Assembly: GCA_947489195.1 (NCBI GenBank)
Contig: CANLCT010000001.1
Location: forward strand, 124,001 to 188,000
DNA length: 64,000 nt
Direction of reading: 5' to 3'
Source of the DNA: an uncultured Aquimarina sp.
GTDB taxonomy: Bacteria; Bacteroidota; Bacteroidia; Flavobacteriales; Flavobacteriaceae
Below, one piece after another: positions 50,858 to 61,486 of this stretch. A program made the position numbers and the translations under genes. Below the pieces are notes generated by a model, which was not told the DNA's origin, ran no database searches, and was given only the letters and a program-made list of their open reading frames with translations. Within the stretch, counting starts at the first letter, position 1, and the number at the start of each line of letters is the position of its first letter.

Positions 50858-53169
50858 TACTTTATTTCTATTTTAAGTTGCTTTATGAGTGTAGGTATAC
50901 TTGGTCTTATATGAAGTTTTACACGCTCCCATAATTCTTGAAATGTTTCGACAATTTCTTCTAATTGTGGGGCATCAGGTTTATGAGGAGAAATACCTTC
51001 AGGGATTTCTTTCCTTCCATTTATTAAGATTAACATAGTCCTAGTTACAGCTCCTTGTTTATTGTAAAGCTTGAAACTATTCATGTTTATAATATCATCA
51101 ACATAATAGTGCCTATACAGCCAATTAAAAAATGGGCGATATTTTGCAAAAAGACCTCTTTCATCGTAGTAAATGTGTCCCATCAATATAATGGCTGATC
51201 TACCTCCATCGTGCATGCTATTCAATGCTATTGCAGACATTAAATGTTCTAATCGTAAATGTCTTGGAAGAATATAATGCTTGCCAAAATACTTTTGAAT
51301 TAATCGCATCTTATCAAATTCACTGGCTTCCCATTTAGCAAATGGAGGATTTGTTACTACAACATCGTACACTCTATCCATTGATGAACTAAAAGGCAAT
51401 GAAGCATTCCAAGTTGTAATCGAACCGAATTTTTGATATTCAAGAGACTTTTTTCTACTACTATCTATTTCGTTAACATGGGTTTTTTGAGGGTTAGCTC
51501 CGATAACTAAAAGCCCATTTCCTGCACTCGGTTCAAATATCATATCAGCCCAACTCATCCCCGTATATTCTGCAATTATTGCCCCAATTACACATGGTGT
51601 AGAATATTGCTTATAAAGTTCTTTACTACTATCTGAATAATCGTAAGTGGGTTGAATATTATCCCAAAATTGAACCATCTTGAGCAAACGTTTTTCAAAA
51701 GAAATAGAGTCATTATATAGTTGCTTATACCACAACAACCAGCTTAGTTCAACTGCTTCCCAAAGTGCACCAAGACTTGGGCTTCCTACAGTTTCTTTTA
51801 GTTTTTCAATTTTCTTTTTGCTTAGTCGCTCACCTTTAGCATAATGTTCATGCATAATGGCTATAACTCGGTCTAAATAATCCTCTTTTTTATCTTCAAT
51901 AATTTCAGAAATAACAGGCATATCTTCCTCATTTTCTACGAGTGAAATTATTTCCTCAAAGTCATTATTCTCCTTGTAATTTTCTAAATATCTTAGAGAC
52001 TCTTGATAATTTTGAACTTCCCAATCTATTCTTTGAAGATTTTCTTTAGAAGCTTTATCTGTTTTTGGTTTCCCTGTTTTTTCATTCAAATATTCTTCTC
52101 TATCATAAGCAAACTCTAAAAGTTTTTCTTTTATGATAGAAATACCTTTGTCAATATCAGCTACAGGTCTATCATGTGATGCAACTGCCCACCAGTTAGG
52201 GGTATATGATAAGTGATTCAGTTTTCTTTCCAAAGAAGATACACTTTTGTATCCTGTATGAATGTTTACATACGGGTAATCTCTATCAGTTGGGAAGCCT
52301 ATTTCCTCAAATATTACTTCCCCTCTTTTTTCCCATACATCTAGCATAGAGGCTCTATGAATCTGCATACCGTAATCGGTAGGATGAGACAGTTGCATTA
52401 ATTGAAATAATTGTATTGCAGGCGTGTTTAATAATTTAGAATCTTGAATTTCATAAAGCTCTGGAAACTTAAATTTCAAAAAGTTTGTATCACTTATAGA
52501 TACTCCACCTGACTGAAATGGCTCATTTGCATGTATAGGTACGAGAACATTGTCCACCCTGTTGCCATAGACCATTATATCCTTAGAAATAGATTTACTG
52601 TTTGTAATAGATTTAGGTTTTTCTTTGTTTATCTCTTTAGCAGGCTTAAATGAAATTTCCTTATTTAAAGATTCTTCTTTTAGGTTAGAAGTGATCACTT
52701 TTTTTTGGGCTAGTAGCACTCTTGCTTGTTTTTTATAGTTCCTAGGATAAACTTTTATTGATTTAAGAGAATCCCCATATTTAGACTGGGCGTATTTTTT
52801 TGCAATTTCTGTAGCTACTTTTTTATATGAATCAAATAAAACAAAGCTTTCTTCTATATCTTCATCATTACTCTTGAGGATAAAAATTACTAGACTGAAT
52901 TTATTACTGTTGATATTGCTTTGATTTGCATCAAAAGAAGGTGCTAAGGAGAGAGATTTCCAATCTCCTCCTTTAGCATAAACTTCTTCAATGCCTTTAG
53001 CATAATTAATATAAGCAGGATGGTTATCTCCATACCAGTGCTTATCATCACTAAAAGATTCTTTAAATCCTATTTCTTTTAAATAAGAAACAAGCTCCTT
53101 AACGGGTAGTTCATCAAATTGAAGTTCTACCCTTTTTTTATTGAGGTTTATTTTAACTGTAGCGGTCAT
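50857..53169 (-). CDS. Large DNA N6-adenine methyltransferase, 770 residues
   Basis: The C-terminal third is an N6-adenine methyltransferase domain: FEPSAGNGLLVIGANP (AdoMet motif, about 545-560), then VVTNPPFAKWE (catalytic NPPF, about 605). The order is that of gamma-class enzymes. The N-terminal region is unrelated to known target-recognition domains. Proteins of this kind with an adjacent Sno helicase occur in phages and conjugative elements. It could protect the element's DNA from host restriction. It starts the helicase operon. Confidence 0.8.
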   Translation of the reverse strand: MTATVKINLNKKRVELQFDELPVKELVSYLKEIGFKESFSDDKHWYGDNHPAYINYAKGIEEVYAKGGDWKSLSLAPSFDANQSNINSNKFSLVIFILKSNDEDIEESFVLFDSYKKVATEIAKKYAQSKYGDSLKSIKVYPRNYKKQARVLLAQKKVITSNLKEESLNKEISFKPAKEINKEKPKSITNSKSISKDIMVYGNRVDNVLVPIHANEPFQSGGVSISDTNFLKFKFPELYEIQDSKLLNTPAIQLFQLMQLSHPTDYGMQIHRASMLDVWEKRGEVIFEEIGFPTDRDYPYVNIHTGYKSVSSLERKLNHLSYTPNWWAVASHDRPVADIDKGISIIKEKLLEFAYDREEYLNEKTGKPKTDKASKENLQRIDWEVQNYQESLRYLENYKENNDFEEIISLVENEEDMPVISEIIEDKKEDYLDRVIAIMHEHYAKGERLSKKKIEKLKETVGSPSLGALWEAVELSWLLWYKQLYNDSISFEKRLLKMVQFWDNIQPTYDYSDSSKELYKQYSTPCVIGAIIAEYTGMSWADMIFEPSAGNGLLVIGANPQKTHVNEIDSSRKKSLEYQKFGSITTWNASLPFSSSMDRVYDVVVTNPPFAKWEASEFDKMRLIQKYFGKHYILPRHLRLEHLMSAIALNSMHDGGRSAIILMGHIYYDERGLFAKYRPFFNWLYRHYYVDDIINMNSFKLYNKQGAVTRTMLILINGRKEIPEGISPHKPDAPQLEEIVETFQELWERVKLHIRPSIPTLIKQLKIEIK

Positions 53170-53232
53170 AGTATTGACTTATTCTCGAAAAATAAGCCAT
53201 TGTAAAACCTGTTGCTAGGAACAAATTTGTTC

Positions 53233-53841
53233 TTAAGTACCCTTAGAAATTTTCACTTGAGAAAGTGAAACTCTTCTTTGATTATCTTTCTCGTAATTTC
53301 CATATGTATCGGGATACCAGTTTTCTTGTTTCTTATGTGCTGATATATGTCCATTGAGCTGTTTTGAACTATTAAAAGCTTCATTACATTCTGGACATAA
53401 AAAAGGTTTTACCTCAATAGAAATTCCCTCTTTTAAAAGTGCGTCAATTCGCATTGCTTCTAGCGAAGCTTCGCTATTAACATCAGTGTTTATAGGTGTT
53501 TCGAATTTATCACTAGAATAAAATAAATGAGAAAAACTAAATATTGTACCTGACAACATAATGCAAATTAAAATAGCACTCCATACACTTTCTGGATAAA
53601 ATTGATAAACTAAGTTATGAGCTAGAGTACCAAAAAAGTATGCATAAGCAACTTTTTTCCACCCCTTAACAGTAAAAATTAAAACTGCTAAGTCGATCCC
53701 TAAAGCATATGACCAAGACCACCAAGGTGAAACATACTGACTATTTATTTTAAAAACATAAACTGTATGTGCTATTTGTGGTACTAATAATAACGACAAA
53801 GCAAAAATTCCAAAGGCTTCATTCAAAATAAACTTCTTCAT
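53233..53841 (-). CDS. Membrane protein with C-terminal C2H2 zinc finger
   Basis: 202 residues. Four hydrophobic spans fill about residues 8-115. The cytosolic tail contains FLCPECNEAFNSSKQLNGHI then SAH, a textbook C2H2 finger (C-x2-C-x12-H-x3-H, with the usual Phe and Leu). Membrane-anchored C2H2 fingers are rare in bacteria. It might bind element DNA or an early protein at the membrane. No family recognised. It is separated by 22 bp from the next upstream gene. Confidence 0.65.
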   Translation of the reverse strand: MKKFILNEAFGIFALSLLLVPQIAHTVYVFKINSQYVSPWWSWSYALGIDLAVLIFTVKGWKKVAYAYFFGTLAHNLVYQFYPESVWSAILICIMLSGTIFSFSHLFYSSDKFETPINTDVNSEASLEAMRIDALLKEGISIEVKPFLCPECNEAFNSSKQLNGHISAHKKQENWYPDTYGNYEKDNQRRVSLSQVKISKGT

Positions 53842-53863
53842 ACAATTCCTCCTTTAGAAATAG

Positions 53864-54151
53864 TTAATTATTTGAAATTTGAAATTCTCCTAATGATTTT
53901 TCATTTCCTTCGAAAAAACGAGCTAATAGATTTCCACTTTCTTTATCATATATATCAATTGTGCCAGCTAGAACTCCATATTCTTTAATTTTTTTATGAA
54001 AGCGTTGCAGTCCAAGTTGTCTATCCTTTTGTTTTGAATATTTGTGCTTCCAATCTATGGAATACATTGTCCTAACATTACCGTCCTTAAACCAAACTAT
54101 CATTTTTGTAGCCGAGTCTTTACCTAATTTCCAACCTGTGTTTTTATTCAT
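53864..54151 (-). CDS. Hypothetical protein, 95 residues
   Basis: A small soluble beta-rich protein (TKMIVWFKDGNVRTMYSIDW) with a basic middle and no membrane segment. It overlaps the next gene by 4 bp. Not recognised. Confidence 0.45.
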   Translation of the reverse strand: MNKNTGWKLGKDSATKMIVWFKDGNVRTMYSIDWKHKYSKQKDRQLGLQRFHKKIKEYGVLAGTIDIYDKESGNLLARFFEGNEKSLGEFQISNN

Positions 54152-54636
54152 TTCTTAAAATATTTGATTAATTTTTTTAATGGAATACTCTCTAGGGGAG
54201 TACTATAACTGTAGGACTGTACTCGAATTTCATCATTATGAATACCTATGCGAATGCGTAAATACTCCAATGGAATATGCTCTTTACTAGAGTATTCTTT
54301 CAGGTACGTTTTAACGCCTAAAACCACTTTATTTGAAATAGAATCATCTAAGGTGATTAATGAAATATCCATAAAAAAAGCAGCTAATTCTTTTGGATTT
54401 AAAAGAATCAAAGCCCTACTACCATCGTGTAAAAAAGCACGTACACCTTCTCTGTGTTGAAACACTCTTAAGTGTAATTTATCTCTAGGAATACGGAGTC
54501 TATCACTGTACCACTCTGCATGTTTCAATATGTTTTGAGTAACACTTTTTTCATAACCGAAGACATCTACAGTCAAATCGGCAACTGCCTCCTTAAGCTT
54601 TGAGCCTAGGGCAGTTTTTCTTCTTAACAAGTTCAT
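54148..54636 (-). CDS. Hypothetical protein, 162 residues
   Basis: A soluble protein with two similar-looking halves: KLHLRVFQHREGVRAFLHDG and LRIRIGIHNDEIRVQSYSYS. Both are strand-rich and end with a Leu-rich piece (ALILLNPKELAAFF; LESIPLKKLIKYF), which suggests an internal duplication. Function unknown. It lies 5 bp downstream of the replication-initiator-like gene. Confidence 0.45.
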   Translation of the reverse strand: MNLLRRKTALGSKLKEAVADLTVDVFGYEKSVTQNILKHAEWYSDRLRIPRDKLHLRVFQHREGVRAFLHDGSRALILLNPKELAAFFMDISLITLDDSISNKVVLGVKTYLKEYSSKEHIPLEYLRIRIGIHNDEIRVQSYSYSTPLESIPLKKLIKYFKK

Positions 54637-54641
54637 ATAGA

Positions 54642-55877
54642 TTAATTTAAATATTTATAGCTATCTAATTGAATAACAGATGCATGAAAAGCTTTTAATA
54701 GTTCTGGGTTGCCTAGTTTTCCTAAACGAGTTTCGCACTCTCTGAATATTTCTAGACTAGGAAGTCTTTTATGTTCTGGTTTATCTTCGTTACGCTGAAA
54801 TTTGCGAATCTGTGCCTTAAGAATCAATTTTAAACGCAACGCTTCTTGTTGAGCTTTTTGTTTGAAATACCAATTTCTTGTTCCTTTAAATCCATATGGG
54901 TTATTAAGATCAAAATATTTGTTAGGTAGTTGCACATATCTATTTTCAGGATTTTTAGAAATATATTTCCTAACAAGATCAATACGATCAATATATACTT
55001 GATGAATCCTGTTTAATTCTTTCTCGCTTTCAAAAGGCAAATACCAATTTAAAATATGCTCTTTAGCACTTTGCTTTTGAAAGTTTGTTAAATGATATTC
55101 CAGATAGATTGTGTTTTCAGCATAGTTCCAAAGTTTTTCGGAAAATCCAATTCGGGAGGCAGAAAGAGCCACATTGTCAAGTGTTTTTTTGTCGCACTCT
55201 TCAATTGTGACCCGTTTTTTCTGCGCATTTCCCTCTGCATCTTTGGATTTTTCGGGGCATTTTTCCTCTGTGTATCCTGAAAATTTGTTACTAGTAGCGT
55301 TGCGTGACTCACTTTTGGCTGTGAGTGGTAGCGAACTCATTTTTTTCGACAACTTATCTACTTCTATTAATATATTAGTTTTGTAACTATTGTTACTAGA
55401 ATCTGTATGTAGACAATTTGTCGTATTATTTTTTTTAAAACTTTGATTTTGAGTTGTTAATGAGTTTTGCTCTAAAGGGGGAGTTTTCTTCTTATTAACA
55501 GGTTTTTTATTGTTTACTAACAATATTTGCTGATTTATAAAAAGCTCGTAAGAAGAATTACTTCCATGCCATATTTTATTAGTTATAAAACCTGCTTCCT
55601 GAAGACGTTTAATGTGTCTTTGGATAGTGCGAGTGCTTGCATTACACATTCGCGCTAGTTGAGCATTATTGGTTCTTAAGGGAGGTAAATTATCTAAATC
55701 AAGAGTAGAGATGTTATTCGCTTTTATTAAGGTAAGCGCATATATCTTAATTAGATTTTGTGCAGTTAAAACAATTGCTTGTCTAATTTGTTCTGCTAAA
55801 AATGTGGTCTTTTCATTGTAAGTTTTAACATAGTTATCTAAAGCGTTAAAACTTGTGGAATAATTTATTATAGTCAT
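54642..55877 (-). CDS. Replication-initiator-like protein with winged helix-turn-helix
   Basis: 411 residues. The N-terminal third has a winged helix: NAQLARMCNASTRTIQRHIKRLQEAGFI, then SYELFIN. A disordered Ser/Lys-rich middle (about 130-225) is followed by a helical C-terminal domain. The architecture resembles the HTH-first replication proteins of Bacteroidota plasmids and phages. It is the first long gene of the early operon. Direct evidence for origin binding is absent; a transcriptional regulator is the alternative. Confidence 0.5.
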   Translation of the reverse strand: MTIINYSTSFNALDNYVKTYNEKTTFLAEQIRQAIVLTAQNLIKIYALTLIKANNISTLDLDNLPPLRTNNAQLARMCNASTRTIQRHIKRLQEAGFITNKIWHGSNSSYELFINQQILLVNNKKPVNKKKTPPLEQNSLTTQNQSFKKNNTTNCLHTDSSNNSYKTNILIEVDKLSKKMSSLPLTAKSESRNATSNKFSGYTEEKCPEKSKDAEGNAQKKRVTIEECDKKTLDNVALSASRIGFSEKLWNYAENTIYLEYHLTNFQKQSAKEHILNWYLPFESEKELNRIHQVYIDRIDLVRKYISKNPENRYVQLPNKYFDLNNPYGFKGTRNWYFKQKAQQEALRLKLILKAQIRKFQRNEDKPEHKRLPSLEIFRECETRLGKLGNPELLKAFHASVIQLDSYKYLN

Positions 55878-55953
55878 TAATTACGACATGGTGGTAATAT
55901 CAGTTTTTCCTGTAATTACCTGTCGTATGTACTTAGTGCTTTTTTAGCATCTT

Positions 55954-56226
55954 TTAAATTACAGCTACTTGAGAGTTTTTAGTTCTACTAATAAGAGCAT
56001 TTTGTTTTTGAAACGTTTTGCTTCTAATCTCTTCCTTTTCTTTTACACATTCTAAGCACAAATGATAGAGTTTTGCTGTATTACTTGGCTTAATTTGATT
56101 TTCGTTAAAAAATTTTGATACTGTCGGTCTAGATAAACCTGATTTATTTGTTAAAATTGAAATGGGATTGTCGTACAACTCTCTCATTTTTTGGATTATC
56201 TGACTCATTTCTACGTTTAAATACAT
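55954..56226 (-). CDS. Helix-turn-helix protein, 90 residues
   Basis: The central part (SILTNKSGLSRPTVSKFFNEN) is an XRE-type HTH, closely matching the phage-repressor pattern. It heads the minus-strand early module, with the plus-strand small genes 290 bp away in divergent orientation. It is probably a second regulator (early repressor or Cro-like) of the element, controlling both directions. Confidence 0.6.
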   Translation of the reverse strand: MYLNVEMSQIIQKMRELYDNPISILTNKSGLSRPTVSKFFNENQIKPSNTAKLYHLCLECVKEKEEIRSKTFQKQNALISRTKNSQVAVI

Positions 56227-56515
56227 AATAAATAAGTTAATTCTTAAGGCAAAAATACTGTAAATAATTAAACAAAAATGACAAAAATGAAATTTTTCAT
56301 AAATTAAATGTAATATTTTTATAAATTCGCCCCTAATTTTTCAAAAAATTAACTTTAGTTAACTATAATAAAATAAAAATTAAACACAAAATATAATTGT
56401 AGGAATAACCAAACTGCCTTTAGTCAAGCAGTTTAAATAAAATAATTAAATCCCCCCCCAAAAAAAATGAAGAATATTAATACAGGATAAACATAAATAA
56501 ATTTATTTCATACTA

Positions 56516-56797
56516 ATGAACAATAGTCCCAATTTAACAATTACAGAAAAAAAAGGTGAATGTGAATTAACTTCTGAAGAAGAAAAAATACTGGAAGCTT
56601 TAAGGAATGAAAAATTTTCAAATTATAAAGTCGTTAAAAGAAACGGTATAATAGAAATGATTGAATGTACAGAGCGTATAGTCGAGAAAAAAAGAATAGT
56701 AAGTATTTTGTCTGAACACAATTTTCAGAATTTAGAGATTAAAACTGCTAACGGAAAAGTTGTTCTAATTAATAGAACTATTAAAACAAAATTTTAA
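56516..56797 (+). CDS. Hypothetical protein, 93 residues
   Basis: A charged protein with two similar copies of a short strand-rich unit (NYKVVKRNGIIEMIECTERI and NLEIKTANGKVVLINRTIKT). It lies divergent to the HTH gene and about 80 bp upstream of the excisionase-like gene. Possibly co-transcribed with the integrase. Unknown function. Confidence 0.45.
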   Translation: MNNSPNLTITEKKGECELTSEEEKILEALRNEKFSNYKVVKRNGIIEMIECTERIVEKKRIVSILSEHNFQNLEIKTANGKVVLINRTIKTKF

Positions 56798-56874
56798 AAA
56801 AGCTGAATAACAGCTAATAGTCCATACGTGCAAACTGACCATAAAAATGGAGGTTCACAGTTTATTGAACTATT

Positions 56875-57339
56875 TTGATATTAAAAAAACAAGAAAAACT
56901 CATTGATTTAAAATTGGTGAGTAAGCAACTAAATTTAAAAGATCGTAGGACCACAATCAAGTGGTGTAACGAAAAAGGTATAGAAATTCATTCTATAGGA
57001 AAGAAAAAAAAAGTTAACCAATTCCTTGTTAACGTTGAAATTGATCGCAATCTCATATCCTCTTTGAAGGAGGAATACCCTCTGCACTGGAAAAAATTAT
57101 ATAGATACTATTCTAACGGAGATAAGACAAGTTATATGCTCCTTATTGATAGTATTTCAAGCGAAAAAGAATTACTAAAGTTGAGCTCTGATATACCAAA
57201 GAAAAGAAGAGTTAGAAAGAGAAGGGTCACACAAAGTAGGCCTAAAGCTGATGTGTCTCAATCTTCAAACAATAATCGTAAGCAGCTTGATACATATGTG
57301 CCTCAATCTTCCCTTGCTACATCTTTTGCAAATTCATGA
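56875..57339 (+). CDS. Excisionase-like DNA-binding protein
   Basis: 154 residues from a TTG. The N-terminal part (about 8-55) has a MerR/Xis-like winged HTH pattern: LVSKQLNLKDRRTTIKWCNEKGI then HSIGKKKKVNQFLV. The C-terminus is basic and disordered (PKKRRVRKRRVTQSRPK). Its stop overlaps the integrase ATG (ATGA), which supports a role as directionality factor in excision. The starting codon is uncertain. Confidence 0.5.
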   Translation: MILKKQEKLIDLKLVSKQLNLKDRRTTIKWCNEKGIEIHSIGKKKKVNQFLVNVEIDRNLISSLKEEYPLHWKKLYRYYSNGDKTSYMLLIDSISSEKELLKLSSDIPKKRRVRKRRVTQSRPKADVSQSSNNNRKQLDTYVPQSSLATSFANS

Positions 57340-58844
57340 AAAGCATTAAAAGGAAGCATATACCAAACCATTCTAAGCAGAAAGGTTTGGTTATTCATTG
57401 TTATAAATGTAAGAAGTATTATTCCTGGACAAAAAAGGAATATTTTAATGATGAAGGGAAGAAAGTAAGGGAGCAGCCTACATGTGGGAAGGATAAAGTA
57501 AAATTTGGTCATTGTAAGCACCCTGATCGGCATAAATACTATGCTCGCATACATGTACCCGGTAAGTCTGGAGTAAAGATTGGAAAAGCACTCGATGTAC
57601 AAACTTATTCTGAAGCTGTAATTGAAACTATAAATTTTAAAGATGAACTTATAAATGTAAATTTTAATAAAAATAAAACTAAAGAAAATGAAAGGGAGAC
57701 TAATCAAGTAGTAGAGAAAGAAACTAATCAAGCAGAAAAAGAGATCATTCAAGTAGAGAAAGAAGCTAATCAATTAAAAAAAGAGACTAGTCAAGTAGAA
57801 AAAGAATCAACCCAAAAAAACAGGGAAGAGGAGAAGTCTAATGAAACTACCTTTATTAGCCTTTTTACCTATCAACTAAAATATATAGATTTTCTTGAAA
57901 ATATTGGAGTCCCAATACATCAAAGAGTTGAAAGAAGTAAAAAACATAAAGAAGAAATTCAAAAATGCTTGATACTTTTTAATGAATCTCTATCGCTTAA
58001 CGGTGTAGACAAAAAGACTATTGAAGTGGAAGAGATAAATGATAATCACATTGGCGATTTTCACAAATATCTTCTTGAAAATAAAAATTATTCTAATAGA
58101 ACGTACAATAACAAAATGGGCTATGTGAGTGGTTTTTTTAAATGGTATCAAGAAAATCATAAAAATATTATTAATCCACTTGACAAGGTTAGGAGTAGGA
58201 GTGTTAAATATCAAAAGGATATTATAACATTGGATGAATTTAAAAATTTGCTTGAAAAAATTACTCCTGAAAACGGAATGGATTATAGAGCTAAACAACC
58301 AAGAAATAGATATAAACCTTATTTGAGGGATGGTATTGAATTGGCGCTCCATACAGGAGGAAGAAGGGAGGAAATTACAAGTATGAGATGGAATATGATA
58401 AAAAAAATAAAGAATAAACCTTCTTTTATCGAGGTCCCAAATTATAAAGTTGAAAAACAACTTGGAGATGGTTTTAATGATAATGTTCCTCCTAAAATAA
58501 TTCCAATTACAAAAAGTCTCATGAAAACTTTAATGAGGTTGGGTTTTACTCAATATGAAAATTCAAACAATTTTATATTAGCTCCAGACAGAACTGGAAT
58601 ATCAGATTATGCTATTATGGATAATCTTTCTAAGGGATTTTCTCATTTTTATAATTTGTTAGGTACTGGAAGAACTCTTCAATTGAAAAGTTTAAGAAAA
58701 ACATATTTGACATTTTTGAATGCAGCTTTAGGCGGAAATACAAAAGGTTTATCTGGGCATAGTTCAGATGAAGTTTTGCAGAAACATTACATTAATGAAT
58801 CAGTTATTAATAAAGCTGTAAGTGATCTAGATTTCTATGTCTAG
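57336..58844 (+). CDS. Tyrosine recombinase (integrase) of the element
   Basis: 502 residues. The C-terminal catalytic domain shows LALHTGGRREEITSMRW (Arg about 341), LKSLRKTYLTFL (second Arg about 454), GHSSDEVLQKHYI (His about 474, nucleophile Tyr about 484). The N-terminus is unusual: a Cys/His cluster (HCYKCKKYY...CGKDKVKFGHCKH) that may bind zinc, then a heptad-repeat linker (about 113-167). A SAM-like core-binding domain (about 170-290) follows. The gene abuts the initiator tRNA gene, a typical integration target. It should catalyse integration and, with the upstream protein, excision. Confidence 0.85.
   Translation: MKSIKRKHIPNHSKQKGLVIHCYKCKKYYSWTKKEYFNDEGKKVREQPTCGKDKVKFGHCKHPDRHKYYARIHVPGKSGVKIGKALDVQTYSEAVIETINFKDELINVNFNKNKTKENERETNQVVEKETNQAEKEIIQVEKEANQLKKETSQVEKESTQKNREEEKSNETTFISLFTYQLKYIDFLENIGVPIHQRVERSKKHKEEIQKCLILFNESLSLNGVDKKTIEVEEINDNHIGDFHKYLLENKNYSNRTYNNKMGYVSGFFKWYQENHKNIINPLDKVRSRSVKYQKDIITLDEFKNLLEKITPENGMDYRAKQPRNRYKPYLRDGIELALHTGGRREEITSMRWNMIKKIKNKPSFIEVPNYKVEKQLGDGFNDNVPPKIIPITKSLMKTLMRLGFTQYENSNNFILAPDRTGISDYAIMDNLSKGFSHFYNLLGTGRTLQLKSLRKTYLTFLNAALGGNTKGLSGHSSDEVLQKHYINESVINKAVSDLDFYV
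57676..57836 (+). repeat. Heptad-coding 21-bp tandem repeat inside the integrase gene
   Basis: Imperfect units coding for NQ-x-EKE-x (7 residues, 21 bp) follow each other about six times, giving a predicted coiled-coil linker. Such repeats change length by slippage. The neighbouring domains are unaffected. Confidence 0.6.
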
Positions 58845-58855
58845 GCAGGGAAAAA

Positions 58856-58890
58856 GGTACGTAAAAAAGGTACGTAAAAAGGTACGTAAA
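58856..58890. repeat. Three direct repeats next to the integrase: candidate arm-type sites
   Basis: GGTACGTAA occurs at 58856, 58869 and 58881, with spacing 13 and 12 bp, within A-runs. The cluster lies just behind the integrase stop and about 100 bp from the tRNA 3' end. It fits arm-type binding sites for the integrase or excisionase. Confidence 0.5.
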
Positions 58891-58947
58891 CCAAACCGTG
58901 TTTGAAAAAAGCCATTATTTAATTTAGATTTAGATTATATAAAAAAA

Positions 58948-58975
58948 ATAACCCCTTGAATTTCAAGGGGTTATT
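58948..58975 (-). terminator. Terminator of the tRNA gene
   Basis: A palindrome AATAACCCCTTGAA / TTCAAGGGGTTATT with no spacer; on the minus strand it is followed by eight T. It lies 13 bp beyond the tRNA 3' end and can stop the integrase transcript from the other side too. Confidence 0.8.
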
Positions 58976-58988
58976 TAGGATAATCTAG

Positions 58989-59061
<73 letters not shown>

Positions 59062-59072
59062 CTATTGTGCTG

Positions 59073-59102
59073 CAAAGATACGTCCTTTTTTAAGTTTGGC
59101 AA
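59073..59102 (-). promoter_or_regulatory. Bacteroidota-type promoter of the tRNA gene
   Basis: On the minus strand TTGCC (-33 region, 59098-59102) and TATCTTTG (-7 box TAnnTTTG, 59073-59080) precede the tRNA start by 12 bp. Spacing and sequence match the primary sigma factor consensus of Bacteroidota. Confidence 0.7.
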
Positions 59103-59210
59103 TGCGATTTAACAAAAAAATGGAGCATTTTTTTTGTTGTTTATTTAGAGCTATAAAGATGAGTGAGTTAAGGGTGTTTTTTATATCGATAGAATGTGAA
59201 AAAATAAAAA

Positions 59211-59230
59211 AGCCACTCTTTTGAGTGGCT
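59211..59230 (-). terminator. groESL operon terminator
   Basis: AGCCACTC-TTTT-GAGTGGCT, followed on the minus strand by T-rich sequence, 26 bp behind the groEL stop codon. Confidence 0.85.
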
Positions 59231-59256
59231 TTTATTGGTTTTATGAAGTTGTGAAA

Positions 59257-60894
<1,638 letters not shown>

Positions 60895-60987
60895 TTAACT
60901 TTAAGCTTTTAGTACAAACTAAAAGCAATAATTAATTTATTAGTTTTTTATTTTGCCAATAGCAAAAAGCTAAAGGCTAATAGCTAT

Positions 60988-61263
60988 TTATACAATAGCT
61001 AGAATATCATCTTCACGCATGATTAGGTAGTCGTTACCTTCAAGTTTTAGTTCAGTCCCACCGTACTTGCTATATAAAACAGTGTCACCTATTTTAACTG
61101 TCATTTCGTGATCTTTTTTACCACTACCAACGGCAACAACTTTTCCTTTTTGAGGTTTTTCTTTTGCAGTATCTGGAATATAAAGTCCTGAAGCTGTTTT
61201 AGTTTCTGCTGCGACAGGCTCCACGAGCACTCTGTCAGCTAATGGTTTAATAGTTACTCCCAT
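60988..61263 (-). CDS. groES: Co-chaperonin GroES
   Basis: 91 residues: [20 protein letters not shown] (mobile loop), [24 protein letters not shown] and DILAIV are the standard blocks of the family. It caps the GroEL ring. It is the first gene of the groESL operon. Confidence 0.97.
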   Translation of the reverse strand: MGVTIKPLADRVLVEPVAAETKTASGLYIPDTAKEKPQKGKVVAVGSGKKDHEMTVKIGDTVLYSKYGGTELKLEGNDYLIMREDDILAIV

Positions 61264-61354
61264 TTTTATATGTTTTAATTAATTAAAATTAGTATTAACG
61301 ATAACGTTGTTTTCAGAAATTGTGCCATCTAAATTTGCACTGACAAATTGAAAT

Positions 61355-61394
61355 AAAAAATGCCGACTTGTCAGTAGGCAAGTCGGCATTTTTT
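61355..61394. terminator. Strong bidirectional terminator between secG and groES
   Basis: AAAAAATGCCGACTTG and CAAGTCGGCATTTTTT form a perfect 16-bp stem around an 8-nt loop (TCAGTAGG). It ends the minus-strand secG transcript. Confidence 0.9.
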
Positions 61395-61486
61395 AAAGAG
61401 GTATGGTATTTATTTTTTTACTGATAAGAATGATTTGTATTAATCAATTAAAAAATAAACAACCTCTGTATTTTTATGTGCTGTAA

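Larger units (their letters stand above)
4184..58988. mobile_element. Integrated tailless-virus-like element (approximate extent)
   Basis: The right end is fixed by the integrase and the initiator tRNA gene. The left end is not fixed: no copy of the tRNA 3' end was seen left of 6300, and genes 1-3657 could belong to the element too. The interior contains a regulator with operators, particle and lysis genes, defence cargo, an uptake-receptor locus, a replication/early module and the recombinase. No relaxase, type IV secretion or tail genes were seen, which argues against a conjugative element or a tailed prophage. Confidence 0.55.

Noticed and set aside
54148-54636. TATA-binding-protein-like repeat
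   Set aside because: The two similar halves recall the TBP duplication only in length; no TBP motif residues could be identified, so it stays unknown.
57303-57773. Minus-strand hydrophobic frame opposite the integrase start
   Set aside because: Phe/Leu/Ile-rich translation is the antisense of Lys/Glu-rich integrase codons; the integrase frame has clear catalytic motifs.
4184-58988. Integrative conjugative element
   Set aside because: No relaxase, coupling protein or TraG/TraJ-like type IV secretion genes are visible. The FtsK/HerA-like ATPase is short (310 residues) and lacks membrane spans.
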